The notes beneath the pieces were generated by a model. That model worked only from the letters and a program-made list of their open reading frames with translations. It was not told the DNA's origin and did no database searches. The position numbers and the translations under genes are program-made. Positions 35,601 to 46,352 of a DNA stretch of 64,000 nt are shown piece after piece (positions within the stretch are counted from its first letter, which is position 1; every line of letters starts with the position of its first letter). Source of the DNA: Amorphophallus konjac (taxonomy: Eukaryota; Streptophyta; Magnoliopsida; Alismatales; Araceae); contig CM040121.1 of assembly GCA_022559845.1 (NCBI GenBank), positions 345,252,243 through 345,316,242 of the forward strand, read 5' to 3'.

Positions 35601-35903
35601 AGTAGCGGATCCGAGAGTGAATAAAGAATGAGCGAGGACTTAGGAAGTTTACATTGTTTAGATCGAGTCTATGTAATTTCTTATTTCTTGAGTCTAGCAT
35701 GATGGAAGTTGAATTAGTGGTTGTATTCGAATATTGGATTTGATTATTAATGAAAGTTGAAGTTGAGTAAATATTGTGCGATTGCATTCTTATGTGTGAT
35801 TGCCTTGCGCTCCAATCGTTCTTGCTTGCAAGAGGCTTACCATGTCGACTGTTCGCATTCCTCGACCGAGTCTTCCGCTGTAATAAAGGCTCGGGGCGTG
35901 ACA
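32587..35903 (+). repeat. Tekay-A 3' LTR
   Basis: 3317 bp, uninterrupted, TG...CA, followed by the CACTG target duplication. It carries the same inverted-repeat clusters as the 5' LTR. Confidence 0.9.
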
Positions 35904-35908
35904 CACTG

Positions 35909-36030
35909 TGACGGTCACTATGCAACCGTCAGAGAAAGCGAAGAGAGCGCAGCTGACGAAGAGATGTAACGGCCCAATTGTGGTGCGCGAGAGAGCTGTG
36001 GCGGTCCTACGATGAACCGTCAGAGAAAAA
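35909..36030. repeat. Inverted repeats upstream of Tat-2 DUF7745-like gene
   Basis: ACGGTCACTATGCAACCGT (start 35911), ACGGCCCAATTGTGGTGCG (near 35968) and GCGGTCCTACGATGAACCGT (near 36000). They lie 150-260 bp upstream of the TATAAATAG box at 36170. The first was paired, before the Tekay-A insertion, with the unit at about 21330. Confidence 0.8.
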
Positions 36031-36169
36031 CTGTGTAATCCAAGATGAACTCTCCCGTGAGAGCCCGAACCCGAGGCAAAGAGGCCTTAATCCTCACCAG
36101 AACCCTCCTAGGCCTAGGATAAGGCTTTCTAATCCAAGTCCTTTCATTCTAACACCAAAATCAAACCTT

Positions 36170-36178
36170 TATAAATAG
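36170..36178 (+). promoter_or_regulatory. TATA box of Tat-2 DUF7745-like gene
   Basis: TATAAATAG, 79-87 bp before the ATG at 36257, matching the distance in the Tat-1 copy. Confidence 0.7.
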
Positions 36179-36256
36179 GAACAAACCCAGAAATCGTAGC
36201 TCACATCAATTCTCTGCTACAAGGCTTGGAACTTCATCAAAATAGCAAAGAACACC

Positions 36257-37749
36257 ATGAAGAGGAGCTTTGGAGTGCTGGGCATGGAGGAGAGGGTCTA
36301 CACCGGGCCCAAACCAACCAAGAAGGAGCATGGGGAGCTGCAAAGATTGACCTCCATCCCCAAGCATCTTAGTTCAAGTGCACCAAGAGAGGTAAGTTTT
36401 TAATTCATTCAAAAGTTCATTAATTTTCTGCACTTTTCATTCTTCTTATGATCTTCCTCTCTTCTTCCTCTTCTTTTTCTCTTTTCGCTAGCCTTTTCCT
36501 GGCCCAAGGTGTTATTCCAACCTAAAGTGGGTGGCTTCTATGATCAAAGAACTTCCATTAGAGGTCCTATCAATCTTAAGGGCATGGCACCTTCATCCCT
36601 TAGTTATTTTGGCCAAAAATTTCCAGAAATTGTCCTTAGATTGGGCAAGCATTTCAGCCCTCATAGAATTATGGCACCCACAAACACACACCTTCCTCTT
36701 TCCTTCCTTTGAAGCTACAGTCCTATTAGAGGAGCTAGAGACCTACCTATCATTTGGTAAGACTAAAGTGGGAGATGAAGACTTAGTGTGTCATATGGTT
36801 GAGCCCATAGACCCATTACTCATCCTAAGTGATTTCATCCACAATCCAAAGGATGTTAGGACTATGATCAGCCCACGCCTCATTCATTTGATACCCGTGG
36901 CTCAATGGATAGTCTCTCATTGCAAGAACAAGTGGGAAAGAATGAAGCCATTGCCAATGCTACTTCGGTTTGCTTGTGCGGAGTCTTCCTTTTCACCACC
37001 ACTGACCACCTTCTGGGTGCGGAGTCTTCCTTTTCACCACCACTGACCACCTTCTGGACATCAAAAACCTGAGCATCATTAGTGGGTTGTGATGGGGTTT
37101 ATCCATTTCTCAAGCAGTCCTTTCATACCTCTATGAAGGGCTTAGCTCAGCTTGCTTAGGAGGACCTCTATTCGGCTCTATGATGCTCCTTGAGTGTTGG
37201 ATGGGAGTGAGAATCAAATTTTTACCCAAGGAGAACTTACATTCAGCTAGCCGGATCTTTGGGAGCCACCCTTTATTCTTCATAGGAGGCACCTTTGGAT
37301 TCTCTCTGCAGGTTGAGTGTCGGACGGTGGACAAGAAAACACGGGACGATTGGCGCATCTTCCTCAACACTTTACCAATGGACAAGTTCGCGATGCGTCC
37401 AAGAGTTCTTCAGAGCACCATTCTTAAGGTTCCTCGACGACCAGGCCTAGATCTACAGCTAGTGGGGGACACTACCATGGCGATCTACAACCCGCACCGA
37501 TGCTATCTTCAGATCGGGCTACCCCGGACTATAGTTCCTGCACTATCACATTTCCCTCCCCTTCAAGCTAGGAAGATGGGGACCAAGGAGGACGAAAGAG
37601 CAGTCCGAAGCGCTCTGATCATGTGGGAGATCAACAAAGTGTGCCTGTGGCAAGAAGAAGTGGAAGAAGATGACGAGGAACGCTGTGCCTATGTGAAGGA
37701 ACTACGCAAGATCCGGCCTCATGCGGATAGAAAATTGAATGTAGTTTGA
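36257..37749 (+). pseudogene. DUF7745-like cargo gene of Tat-2, antisense to the element, broken
   Basis: Exon 1 is 36257-36391 (MKRSFGVLGM, 45 codons); the GT-AG intron is 36392-36491; exon 2 is 36492-37749. It is homologous along its length to the Tat-1 gene (SLDWASISALIELWHPQTHT; LVGDTTMAIYNPHRCYLQIG). Breaks: a 1-bp deletion near 36937, a 41-bp tandem duplication (36976-37057), and a TGA at 37090-37092 in place of Trp. The first two indels account exactly for the frame change between the N- and C-terminal halves. The Trp codon near the C-terminus that is a stop in Tat-1 is intact here. Function unknown. Confidence 0.7.
36976..37057. repeat. 41-bp tandem duplication inside the DUF7745-like gene
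   Basis: Two adjacent copies of a 41-bp unit starting GTGCGGAGTCTTCC (36976 and 37017). The Tat-1 gene has a single copy, so this is a derived frameshifting duplication. Confidence 0.9.
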
Positions 37750-39406
37750 GCTTTCTTATGATGTTCTTGAAATTATCAACAAACTGATGTTCATTATGTT
37801 TTAGTTGAATGGAATGAAAACTTCAAGTTGATAAGGTATGGAATTGATTGCACTTGTTCCAATTGGCCTGAAAAACTGGGTTTCTGGTTCATGTAACGGT
37901 CCTATATAGGGCCGCCACAACACTCTGACGGTCTCACGATGAGCCGTCAGGAGGGAGGACCGAGAGAAACTGAGAGTTTAACTACTCTCGGGAAAGTATA
38001 ACGGTCTAATGATAGGCCGCCAGAAGGATGTAACGGTCTAATATAGACGCGTTAGAGAAAGTTTACTGAGAACTACAGAGTTTTGACCTTCGGGAGAAGG
38101 TGACGGCCGAACTTTCATCTGTCAGAAAGGTGTGACGGTCCAAGAATAGACCGTTAGGGAGCCAGAACCTGTGGGTTTGTGGGTTTGAATCTTCGGGCTT
38201 TGGACCTGCGTTCTGCACACACTTAGATAAAAAATAAGTTAAATATGTTCTAAGACTCAACCCCTTGCCTGAAGCAAGTTAGAAAGTGACAAGTTCTTGA
38301 TATTTGGTCAAGGGGTGAAGCCTTTATTAAATAGGCGAAAATGTAAAAAGGAAAATGCAATGCATGCACATGATGGTATTTTTGGAGTTTTCAAATATTC
38401 AGATTTTTGTGAGATTTTGAAAATATCTGATGTTTTTGGATTCTTGGGATATTCATTATTTTTGAATTGTTGTTTTTGGATATTTGGGATATTCGTTGTT
38501 TTTTTGGATTTTTGAAATATTTTTTGTTTTTTTGGATTTTTTTGGAATATTTGTTGTTTTTGGATTTTTGGAATATTTGTTGTTTTTTTTATTTTTTTGG
38601 AATATTCGTTGTTTTTGGATTTTTGAAGTATTCGTTGTTTTTGGATTTTTTTGAATACTAGTGCCTCCCTAGTAACGCGGGCTCTCCCTATTCCATTAGG
38701 AATTCCCCGAGGTTGGCGTGCAAATGGGAGTGACAACCCCTCGCCAAGGCTCAATCTGCGTGATGGTGCTTCTATCAAGGCCATATCCAGGGTACTTGTC
38801 TAGTCCTAAAAAATGAAAATAGAATATGGGGATAAGCTTAGGCCAGGTATAGGGGATTTTAGGGCTTGAGTTCCTCTCTGAGCAACCCATTCAAAGACTT
38901 GGTCTGTTGCGCCGGGGCTTTGTGTCCGTCATCGAACCTTTGTCCAGTCTAGGCACGCATACGATCGGGCTCATAACGTCCTGCGGGGAAACTATACTGC
39001 CACTCTTGCCATGCCCAATTATTTATTTTTCTTTGGAGCTTTTGGATTTTTGATTGATGGACTTTTGAGATGGGAAGTAGTGATGATTGCTCCTTTTCTT
39101 TGCTTTTTTTTCTTTTTCTTGTTGTGCCAGGTCATAACAGACTACCCCTATTTGAGAACTCCTCTCATTAGGGTGTTTAGATTGGTCGTCGCCCCCTTAT
39201 TCACCTCTTGCCCCTAGATTAGGCCGAAGAGAGAAGCGGACAGGGACTTTGACTTTCCCTCAAGCATGGCCAAGGAGAAACGGTGTCTACAAAGTGGAAA
39301 ACCCGACTAGGGACGTCGTGTAGTGTGTGATTGCAGTGCTCGGGGTTCTCTTTCATGGCGAAAGGGAAAATGGCACCTTGCTACCGGGGTGGCACTGGCT
39401 TATACT
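37750..39406. other. Tat-2 spacer between cargo gene and pol, with repeats
   Basis: Contains inverted-repeat pairs at 37895/37928, 38001/38033 and 38103/38135 (spacing 32-33 bp), downstream of the cargo gene. A T-rich minisatellite at about 38390-38660 repeats variants of GTTTTTGGATTTTTGGAATA. The remainder (38660-39400) shows no recognisable gene; a 158-codon open frame on the minus strand is a by-product of the minisatellite. Confidence 0.7.
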
Positions 39407-42400
39407 CTAAGGAAGGAAACGCTTAAGATACAACCCATTCTAAGAGTGAGCGAGCTCCTCGCCTTCTGCGTTCATTAAGCGGTAAGCATTCCCTGGATAA
39501 GCCTCTTTGATGACAAATGACCCTTCCCAGTTAGGTTGTAATTTAGACCTAGGACCTATAGACCGAATGAACTTGCGTTTCAAAACCATATCACCTTTTT
39601 GAAATTTGCGCTCAATTATCTTCTTTTGAAAATAACGTGAAACTCTCTTTTCATAAATGGACACGTGATCAGCCGCATTCATTCTCTTTTCATCTAAGAG
39701 CTCCAACAGAACGAGCAATGCCTCTCGACGTTCATCGAGATTAAGTTCCTTATCGAGCTGTACCCTTAGGGAAGGGATCAGGATTTCATATGGGAGCACC
39801 GCCTCCATCCCGTAAGTGAGAGCATAGGGGGTTTACCCCGTAGGAGTATGGACGGAGGTGCGGTAAGCCCATAGAGCTTCCACTAATCTTTCTGGCCAAT
39901 CAGAGAATTTGTGAGATTCGCATGTTTTCTTTATGATTATAAGAAGGGTTTTATTAGTAGCTTCGGCTTGACCGTTGCCTTGTGGGTAATGTGGAGATGA
40001 ATGATGCAATGCAATATTAAACTTCTTACATAGGTCCTTGAGCTCCTGAGAGACGAACTGGGGTCCGTTGTCGGTGACGATGCTGCTTGGCACTCCGAAC
40101 CGCGAGATGATGTTCCTCATGATGAAGCGGCACACCGTGGTAGCTTTAATCTCTACATACGCTTCGTCTTCAGCCCACTTGGTGAAGTACTCAGTGGCGG
40201 TAAGGATGAAGGATTTTTGCTTGGTCTGAGAATTGGGATCACCGAGCGGGCCAACAACATCGAAAGCCCATATAGAGAACGGCCAAGGAGCAGAAAGAGG
40301 ATGAAGAGATAAAGCTGGAGCATGGATCTTATCAGCGTGGAATTGGCATTTAAGACACCTCTGGACATAGAGGGAGCAATCTTCCTCTAGAGTGGGCCAA
40401 TAATAACCCTGCCTAAGGATTTTCTTCGCTAAAGCCTGGCCATTAACATGACCTCCACACTCACTAGAATGGGCTGCTTCGGCCACCTTCCAAGCTTCAT
40501 CATCGTCTAAGCATCTCATGAGCATCCCATTAGTAGCGCGCCTGTATAGTTCACCTGCAATGATAGTATATCTTGAGACGGCTCTTCTTATAGCTTTGCA
40601 CTGCCCAGCATTTGCCCCTTCCGAGAACGATCCATCTTTGCAATACAACTCGATTTCGTGGTACCAGGGCAATTCTTCTTCCTCCAAGATCTCTTCTAAT
40701 TCTGTCAAAGATACTTCCTTAAGATCCTCCTTCTCAACCCTGGCCTCTATAGTTTTCCTAAGGTTGGCATACTAAGGATCCTGAAGAGAGGGTACGTCCA
40801 ATCTCTGAACGATGATAGTCTTAGTGCTCTGACTGAGAGGGAAAGATAGAGAGGAAGCAAGAGATGCTAGAGCATCAGCGAGAATGTTCGGAGATCGAGG
40901 AGTATGGATGTAGATCCACTTACAGAATTTCCTAGCTAGGAGCGTGACCAAATCTTTATACGGCTTGAGCTTTGGGTCACGAGTGCGATAAGTGGACAGA
41001 ACATTCCGTAGGACGAACTGAGAGTCCCCTATGATCTTTAAGTGGCGCACGCCTAGGAGGTACACGTGCTTTAAACCGGCTAGGAGAGCCTCATACTCGG
41101 AGATGTTGTTGGTAGCAGGAAATCAGAGCTGGTAAGCAAGCGGAATCGTCACTCCTTCTGGAGTGAGGAGAACAGCGCCTATCCCTCGGCCTTGAGAATT
41201 GAGTGCATCGTCGAAGTGCAGAGACCAGAAGGGATGATGAGAGATCGCAGAGAGATGCTCATCAGGGAAATCATCCTGAATAGAGTCGGTGTGAAGAATA
41301 GGAAGATGGGCAAGATGCTCAGCGTTGGCAGATCCTTTGACCACCTTCTAAACAACGAAGGTGATATCGAACTGAGAGAGGAAGCTCTGCCAGCAAGCTA
41401 ACCTACTAGAAAGGATAGGCTTTTCTAAGAGATAGCGGATTGGGTCCATTCTAGAGATCAACCTAACTGGGTGGGCTAGGAAGTAATGTTTAAGCTTTTG
41501 AGCTACCCATACTAAGGCGGCACAAGTCTTCTCCATAGCAGTGTATTTGGCCTCGGCCGGGTTAAACAACTTGGAGAGGTAATAAGCTGCCCGCTCTTTG
41601 CCTTCATCGTCTACTTGTGCTAAAACTGTCCCTAGGGAGTCCTCAATGACCGAGATGTATAGGATTAGGGGTTTTCCAGGGACAGGAGGTTACAAAACTG
41701 GGGGATTAGATAGATAGACTTTTAAGTCCTCATAGGCCTTTTGACAATCTTCGTTCCATTCAAACTTGACTCCCGCCTTTAGCAATTCGTAGAATGGACG
41801 ACACCTTTGGGAATATTGGTATATGAATCTTCTGATGAATTGCAATCGACCAATCAATCCTCGAAGTTCCATGATATTCTTAGGTGGAGGCATGTCCATG
41901 ATGGCCTTTGCTTTATTAGGATCAATCTGGATCCCCCGTTTGCTAACGATAAAGCCTAGCAGCTTCCCTGAAGGGACTCCGAAAACACACTTCTTCGGAT
42001 TCATTTTCAGCTTGTACTCCCTAGCTCTCTACAACACCTTAGCCAGAATGGCGGGGTGTTCTTCTTTGGTTCTCGATTTCACCAAGATGTCATCCACGTA
42101 AGCTTCCATGTAAATGTGCATCATGTCGTGGAAGATAGCCATCATTGCCCTCTGGTAAGTGGCACTTGCATTCTTCAGACCGAACGTCATAACCACGTAG
42201 CAATTTGTGCCCTAGGGCGTGGTGAAGGAGGTTTTTTCTTGATCTTCGGGAGCGAGACGGATCTGATTGTAGCCAGAATAACCATCCATGAATGACAGAG
42301 CTTTGAATCCGGCAGTATTATCCACCAAGACATCTCTGTGAGGCAGTGGGAAGTCGTCTTTGGGATATGCTTTGTTTAGATCCCTAAAATCGATACAAAT

Positions 42401-42904
42401 ACGCACTTTTCCATCTTTCCTGATAACATGGACAATGTTTGCCACCCACTGGGGGTATAAGATAACTCTGATAAACTTGGCCTTGTACAACTGGTCGACC
42501 TCTTCCTTAATCCTCAAGACCATGTGGGGGTGAAATCTTCTTGATCTCTGTTTCACGGGTGTTGCCCCTGGTTTAAGTACTAGTCGATGTTCCACCAAGG
42601 AGGGGTCAAGACCCGACATGTCCTCGAAAGACTAGGCGAAAGAATCACTATATTCTCTTAGGACTTTAATCAACTCGGCTTCCACTTCTGAAGGGAGGTT
42701 AGCGGCAATAATGATAGGCCTGGGATCTTCTTTAGTTCCTAGATTGACTTCCTTTGTAGGTTCATCCACTACCGATGATGGCTCATCAAACCTCTTTAAC
42801 CCTTGCGCATACAGATCGGCAGTGTCGTCTATGTCGCTGTCCTCAGAATTGACTGGGTCTTTCTCGTCCATGACTTCATATACACCTAATCCGTCATCCT
42901 CCAC
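39407..42904 (-). pseudogene. pol: Tat-2 Pol: reverse transcriptase, two RNase H domains, integrase
   Basis: One continuous frame with about ten stops and no frameshift. In order: a linker, reverse transcriptase (CIDFRDLNKAYPKDDFPLP, MDGYSGYNQI, YVDDILVKS), the normal RNase H (KERAAYYLSKLFNPAEAKYT), then a second archaeal-type RNase H (WSLHFDDALN, NNISEYEALLAGL, GDSQFVLRN, ADALASLAS). Integrase follows (CLKCQFHADK, FDVVGPLGDP, TDNGPQFVSQ, GNGQAEATNK) with a basic C-terminal region. The duplicated RNase H is diagnostic of the Tat lineage. It is antisense to the neighbouring cargo genes. Confidence 0.9.
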
Positions 42905-44873
42905 ACCCCGTCTATTTCCTCTTCATCTTCAATCACGATCGCCATGGTGATGAATTCTGGACACTTCAAAAGAGCATGACAACGTTGAGCCAAATCTTGC
43001 AAGAACCTATCAGGAATGGATCTGGCATGACGCGCGAGCGGGCGCGGCTCTGACTTGGAAGGGCTAGACGACCTAGAACTAGATCCTACTTCTCTAGACC
43101 TAGACCCTACTTCCCTAGACTCGACGGACCCTATATCTAACCTAGGAGGAAGCAAGCCTACTGGGAGGGAGGAAGTAGGGGTCTCGTGCCCCTGGGAAGA
43201 GGATGGGTCGAAGATAGCGTAATCTTCCACCGAAATATCCGTTTCAAAATGGACATTTTTTTTTGGAGATCAGTGGAGATCACGTGGCAAGATAGAGATG
43301 AAGTAGGCGGAGGAGGAAGAGTGAGAGGATATATGGAAGGACAGAAGATGTCGAGGAATGGGTCGGAGGAAGAGAAGGGAGGAGTAGAGAGATCAAATGG
43401 TGGGCAATGCCCACAAGGAGGATCAATGATTAGAAATTCCATTGGCAGGTCATACCAAAACAGAGATATTGGGGGTAGCAGATCGATCATAATAGGAGGA
43501 GGACGGGGAATAAAGTCCAGCATCTGGAATAGTGCGCGCAGGCGGGAAGGAGACAAAGTGATGGTAATGGGAGAGCTCGCCCTTTCCTGTGAATGGTTTG
43601 CTGGTTTCGGCTTCCACTGAACAAGACATACCTCCAGATTTTTTTGACAATTGTCTGGTTCCTTGAACATCTTGGCAAATGCTTGGCTGAAATCGAGCAT
43701 GTCATCAACAGGCCCTTTTGGCAGCAGAGGCGGACTGGCAACTGTACAAGATGTATCTTTCTTTTCTGACTGTCCTGATGGTGGATTTAGTGTACCCGAC
43801 TGGAGAGGCCCTTTTATAAAATGCTGGCAGTAATCCCAGGTAAGTGGCCCTGAGTCACCCATCATTGATAGCGTGGACTCTCGGTAGCCGAGACCCCGTC
43901 TACCCATTTTTCTACCTTTAGGGATTGGCTTAGTTCGCCCTTGTAATTGTGCTCCGAGGTCTCTCCCCGGTTGGTAGCCTAATTTTAGTATAATATCCCA
44001 GCCTTTGGAATCTCGGATCTGGGGCTTCACTTTAATGTCGACGGGCGTAGTGGCTGGCTTGCGTGGCGCATAGGCCCATGGAAAGTCCAGATCCAACATA
44101 GAAATAACCGGCCGAGTGCTGGGCCACAAAGTTGGCAAAATCTTCTCTGAAATAGCTTTAACAGACTGGACCATGGATAAGCTTTTGACTTTAATCACCC
44201 TCCCTTGAAAAGGGAATTTTAGACATTGATGCACGGTGGATGGTACGGCGCTAAGAGTATCGATCCACGGACGACCCAAGATAGCCTTGAACATAGGGTC
44301 GATGTCCAACACATAGAATTCAATGGGCATAGTGAGAGGCCCAAGCTCAGCTTGAATGGTGACAACCCCGTGACATGCTCTCCTCGAATTGTCGTATGCA
44401 GCTATAGTTGTAGGGGTCGGCCGTAGAAGCTCTTCTGATAAGTTGCAGGCCATGAGAGTGCTGAGTGGGCATACATTGATAGATGCCCCTGTGTCAACCA
44501 ATGCCGCATCAATATTGACTTTGTTCAAGATAATAGTGATGCAAAATGGCATTTGTCGAGCTTCCGGTGGTGCAAGCTCGGTCTCAGAGAAGGTAATTAC
44601 TGGTCCTTTAGAAATAGTTGCCAGTGCTGTCGGAAGACTGTCGATTGCCACATCTTCACTAACCATCACCTTTTGAAGAAAATTCCTGAGAGCATCTTGG
44701 TGAAGGGTAGATCTTTTAATGAGTTCTAGCACAGATATTTTGGCGGGCACCCTATCCAAATGATGTAGCAGATCATATTGGGTACCCGGCAATGGCTCAG
44801 TCTCCTCCTGTTGATCTGGAGCCATTTGGGAAGACTGGGGATTTGAAGTAGAAGCATAATTGCGATGAAACAA
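42886..44873 (-). pseudogene. Tat-2 protease and G-patch region
   Basis: The main frame is 44873-43158. It shows an aspartic protease (ALVDTGASINVCPLSTL) and, about 160 residues further on, a G-patch-like block (GWDIILKLGYQPGRDLG...KMGRRGLGY), as in other Tat elements, then a Pro-rich stretch. At 43256-43264 an A9 run (element strand) marks a shift to the frame that continues at 43230-42886 (EDYAIFDPSSSQ). A second shift near 42905 is needed to reach pol. The first could be a slippage site; the second looks like decay. Confidence 0.75.
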
Positions 44874-45011
44874 ATGCCCGCTCCGCAGGGCACAATTATA
44901 GGCTGACGCGGCCTCTGATGATGGTATAATTGGCCCGGTGGGGTAGATGAGTGGTGTAGGAGAAAGTAGGGGAGTGGTGATGATGGGATTGGAAGGGATG
45001 GAGGTAATAGG

Positions 45012-46347
45012 TTACGGGGGTAGGATGACGGGTGAAGGGTTAGTGGGAGGCGCGATGATGATGGGCGTTGGCGGAGGTGTGAAGGTTAACAGAGGTGTAA
45101 TGAGCGGAGGGTTAGATGGAGGCATGGCGATAGTAGCGGGGGTGACTAGCAACGGGTGTGATGGAGGCACGGGTGAGGGCGTGGTTAACGGAGCGGGGGT
45201 GAATGGAATAACAAATGGTCTTGCGAACGGAGAAGGGGTTTGGTGTGTGGGTGTGAGGATGGTGGAAGCGGAAGGATTACGGTAGTTGTGGTGGAGGGCC
45301 ATGACTTGTGGTGCGGAGCCATCATCGTCGAAGGACCACCCGGCGTCGGGATTCGGGGGTTGAACTACATTAACCCGAGCCTATGCCGGCGGCTGAGGCT
45401 GCAGAGCGGGAGGATGGTTCGGCATTGGGTTCTGATGGATCCCCAAGTCTTGAACCGGCTGCTGTTACTGTTACGGATGCTGCTGTGGCGGCAGTGCCTA
45501 TTGTTACTGAACTTGCTGCCTCGGCGCTTGCCTTCTTTTTTCTTTAATCTCTGTAATGGCCCTGTGCATCTCGGCCCAATCAATACGGTGTCCCCTCGTG
45601 TGGGTCGTAGACCAAATCTCTAAACTGAAAACACCCTTCAATGGTATGCCCTGGCTGCCTGTGGAACATACAATACTTTGCTTGATCAACTGTCAGGTTC
45701 CAGACATGCCGTTTTGGAGGAAGTTGGATTGCACTAATGGACATAAGAGCTGAGAAGATGTCCGTGAGAGTTTTTGGCAGAGGTGGGTACTGGGCTCTCT
45801 TGGGAGCCGGGCGTCAGTTAGTGTAGCCATTGGGTGGAGGGACGTTATGGTATTGTGGAGGTTGAAGAGGTTGTTGTGGAGCGGCAAAGGTATTTTGCGG
45901 AGCGGCAAAGGCAGGCGGAGGGTTCTGCGGAGTGGAGTAGGCTAGTGGAGGGTTTTGTGGAGCGGATTGAGTGTTGCGGGAGTTCTGGGAGAAGCGGATT
46001 TGGTTATTTGGGTTGGCGGAGGGAAAGTTAACGGCTTGCACTTGCTCATTTGTTTGGACTCCCTCCATAACGGGCCCTTGTGGTTTGCGGGTGTATTTGG
46101 GCTTTTGGTTGTCAAACAGTGAATGGATGGGAGAGTCCTTAAATTGGGTTTGGATAAACCGTGCCCGGCTATATAATTGATGCATGTTTGCTATGTCATT
46201 CATGGCCAGGATATTACAGAAGGTCAGAGTGGCATTAGAGATGAGTAGCTTGACCTTCTCTTCCTCCGGAATATGGCTTGGTACCCTGGCGGCCATCTAT
46301 CTCCACCTGTCAGCATAGGTAGCAAACTCCTCATCCGGCTTCATTTT
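45012..46347 (-). pseudogene. gag: Tat-2 Gag, C-terminal part
   Basis: Continues the gag interrupted by the solo LTR: KMKPDEEFATYADRWR, then an in-frame TAG, then MAARVPSHIPEEEKVKLL at 46296. Pro/Gln-rich sequence leads to a zinc-knuckle-like CMFHRQPGHTIEGC near 45645-45690, the C-X2-H-type motif of Tat Gags. Several stops follow (45814, about 45590) and then a Pro/Thr-rich segment (45302-45012). Confidence 0.75.
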
Positions 46348-46352
46348 CTCGG

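Larger units (their letters stand above)
21360..35903 (+). mobile_element. Tekay-A: Tekay-type chromovirus (Ty3/gypsy)
   Basis: A complete element with CACTG target duplications, 3317-bp LTRs, an initiator-Met primer-binding site, one gag-pol frame with a C-terminal chromodomain, and a polypurine tract. Long LTRs and this domain order fit the Tekay/Del clade. It interrupts Tat-2 between the PMD and DUF7745-like cargo genes. Its 5' LTR is itself split by a solo LTR. Removing that insertion makes both LTRs 3317 bp. Confidence 0.9.

Noticed and set aside
38308..38784. 158-codon Lys/Gln/Asn-rich open frame on the minus strand
   Set aside because: It is a translation of the T-rich minisatellite, low in complexity and without a recognisable domain.
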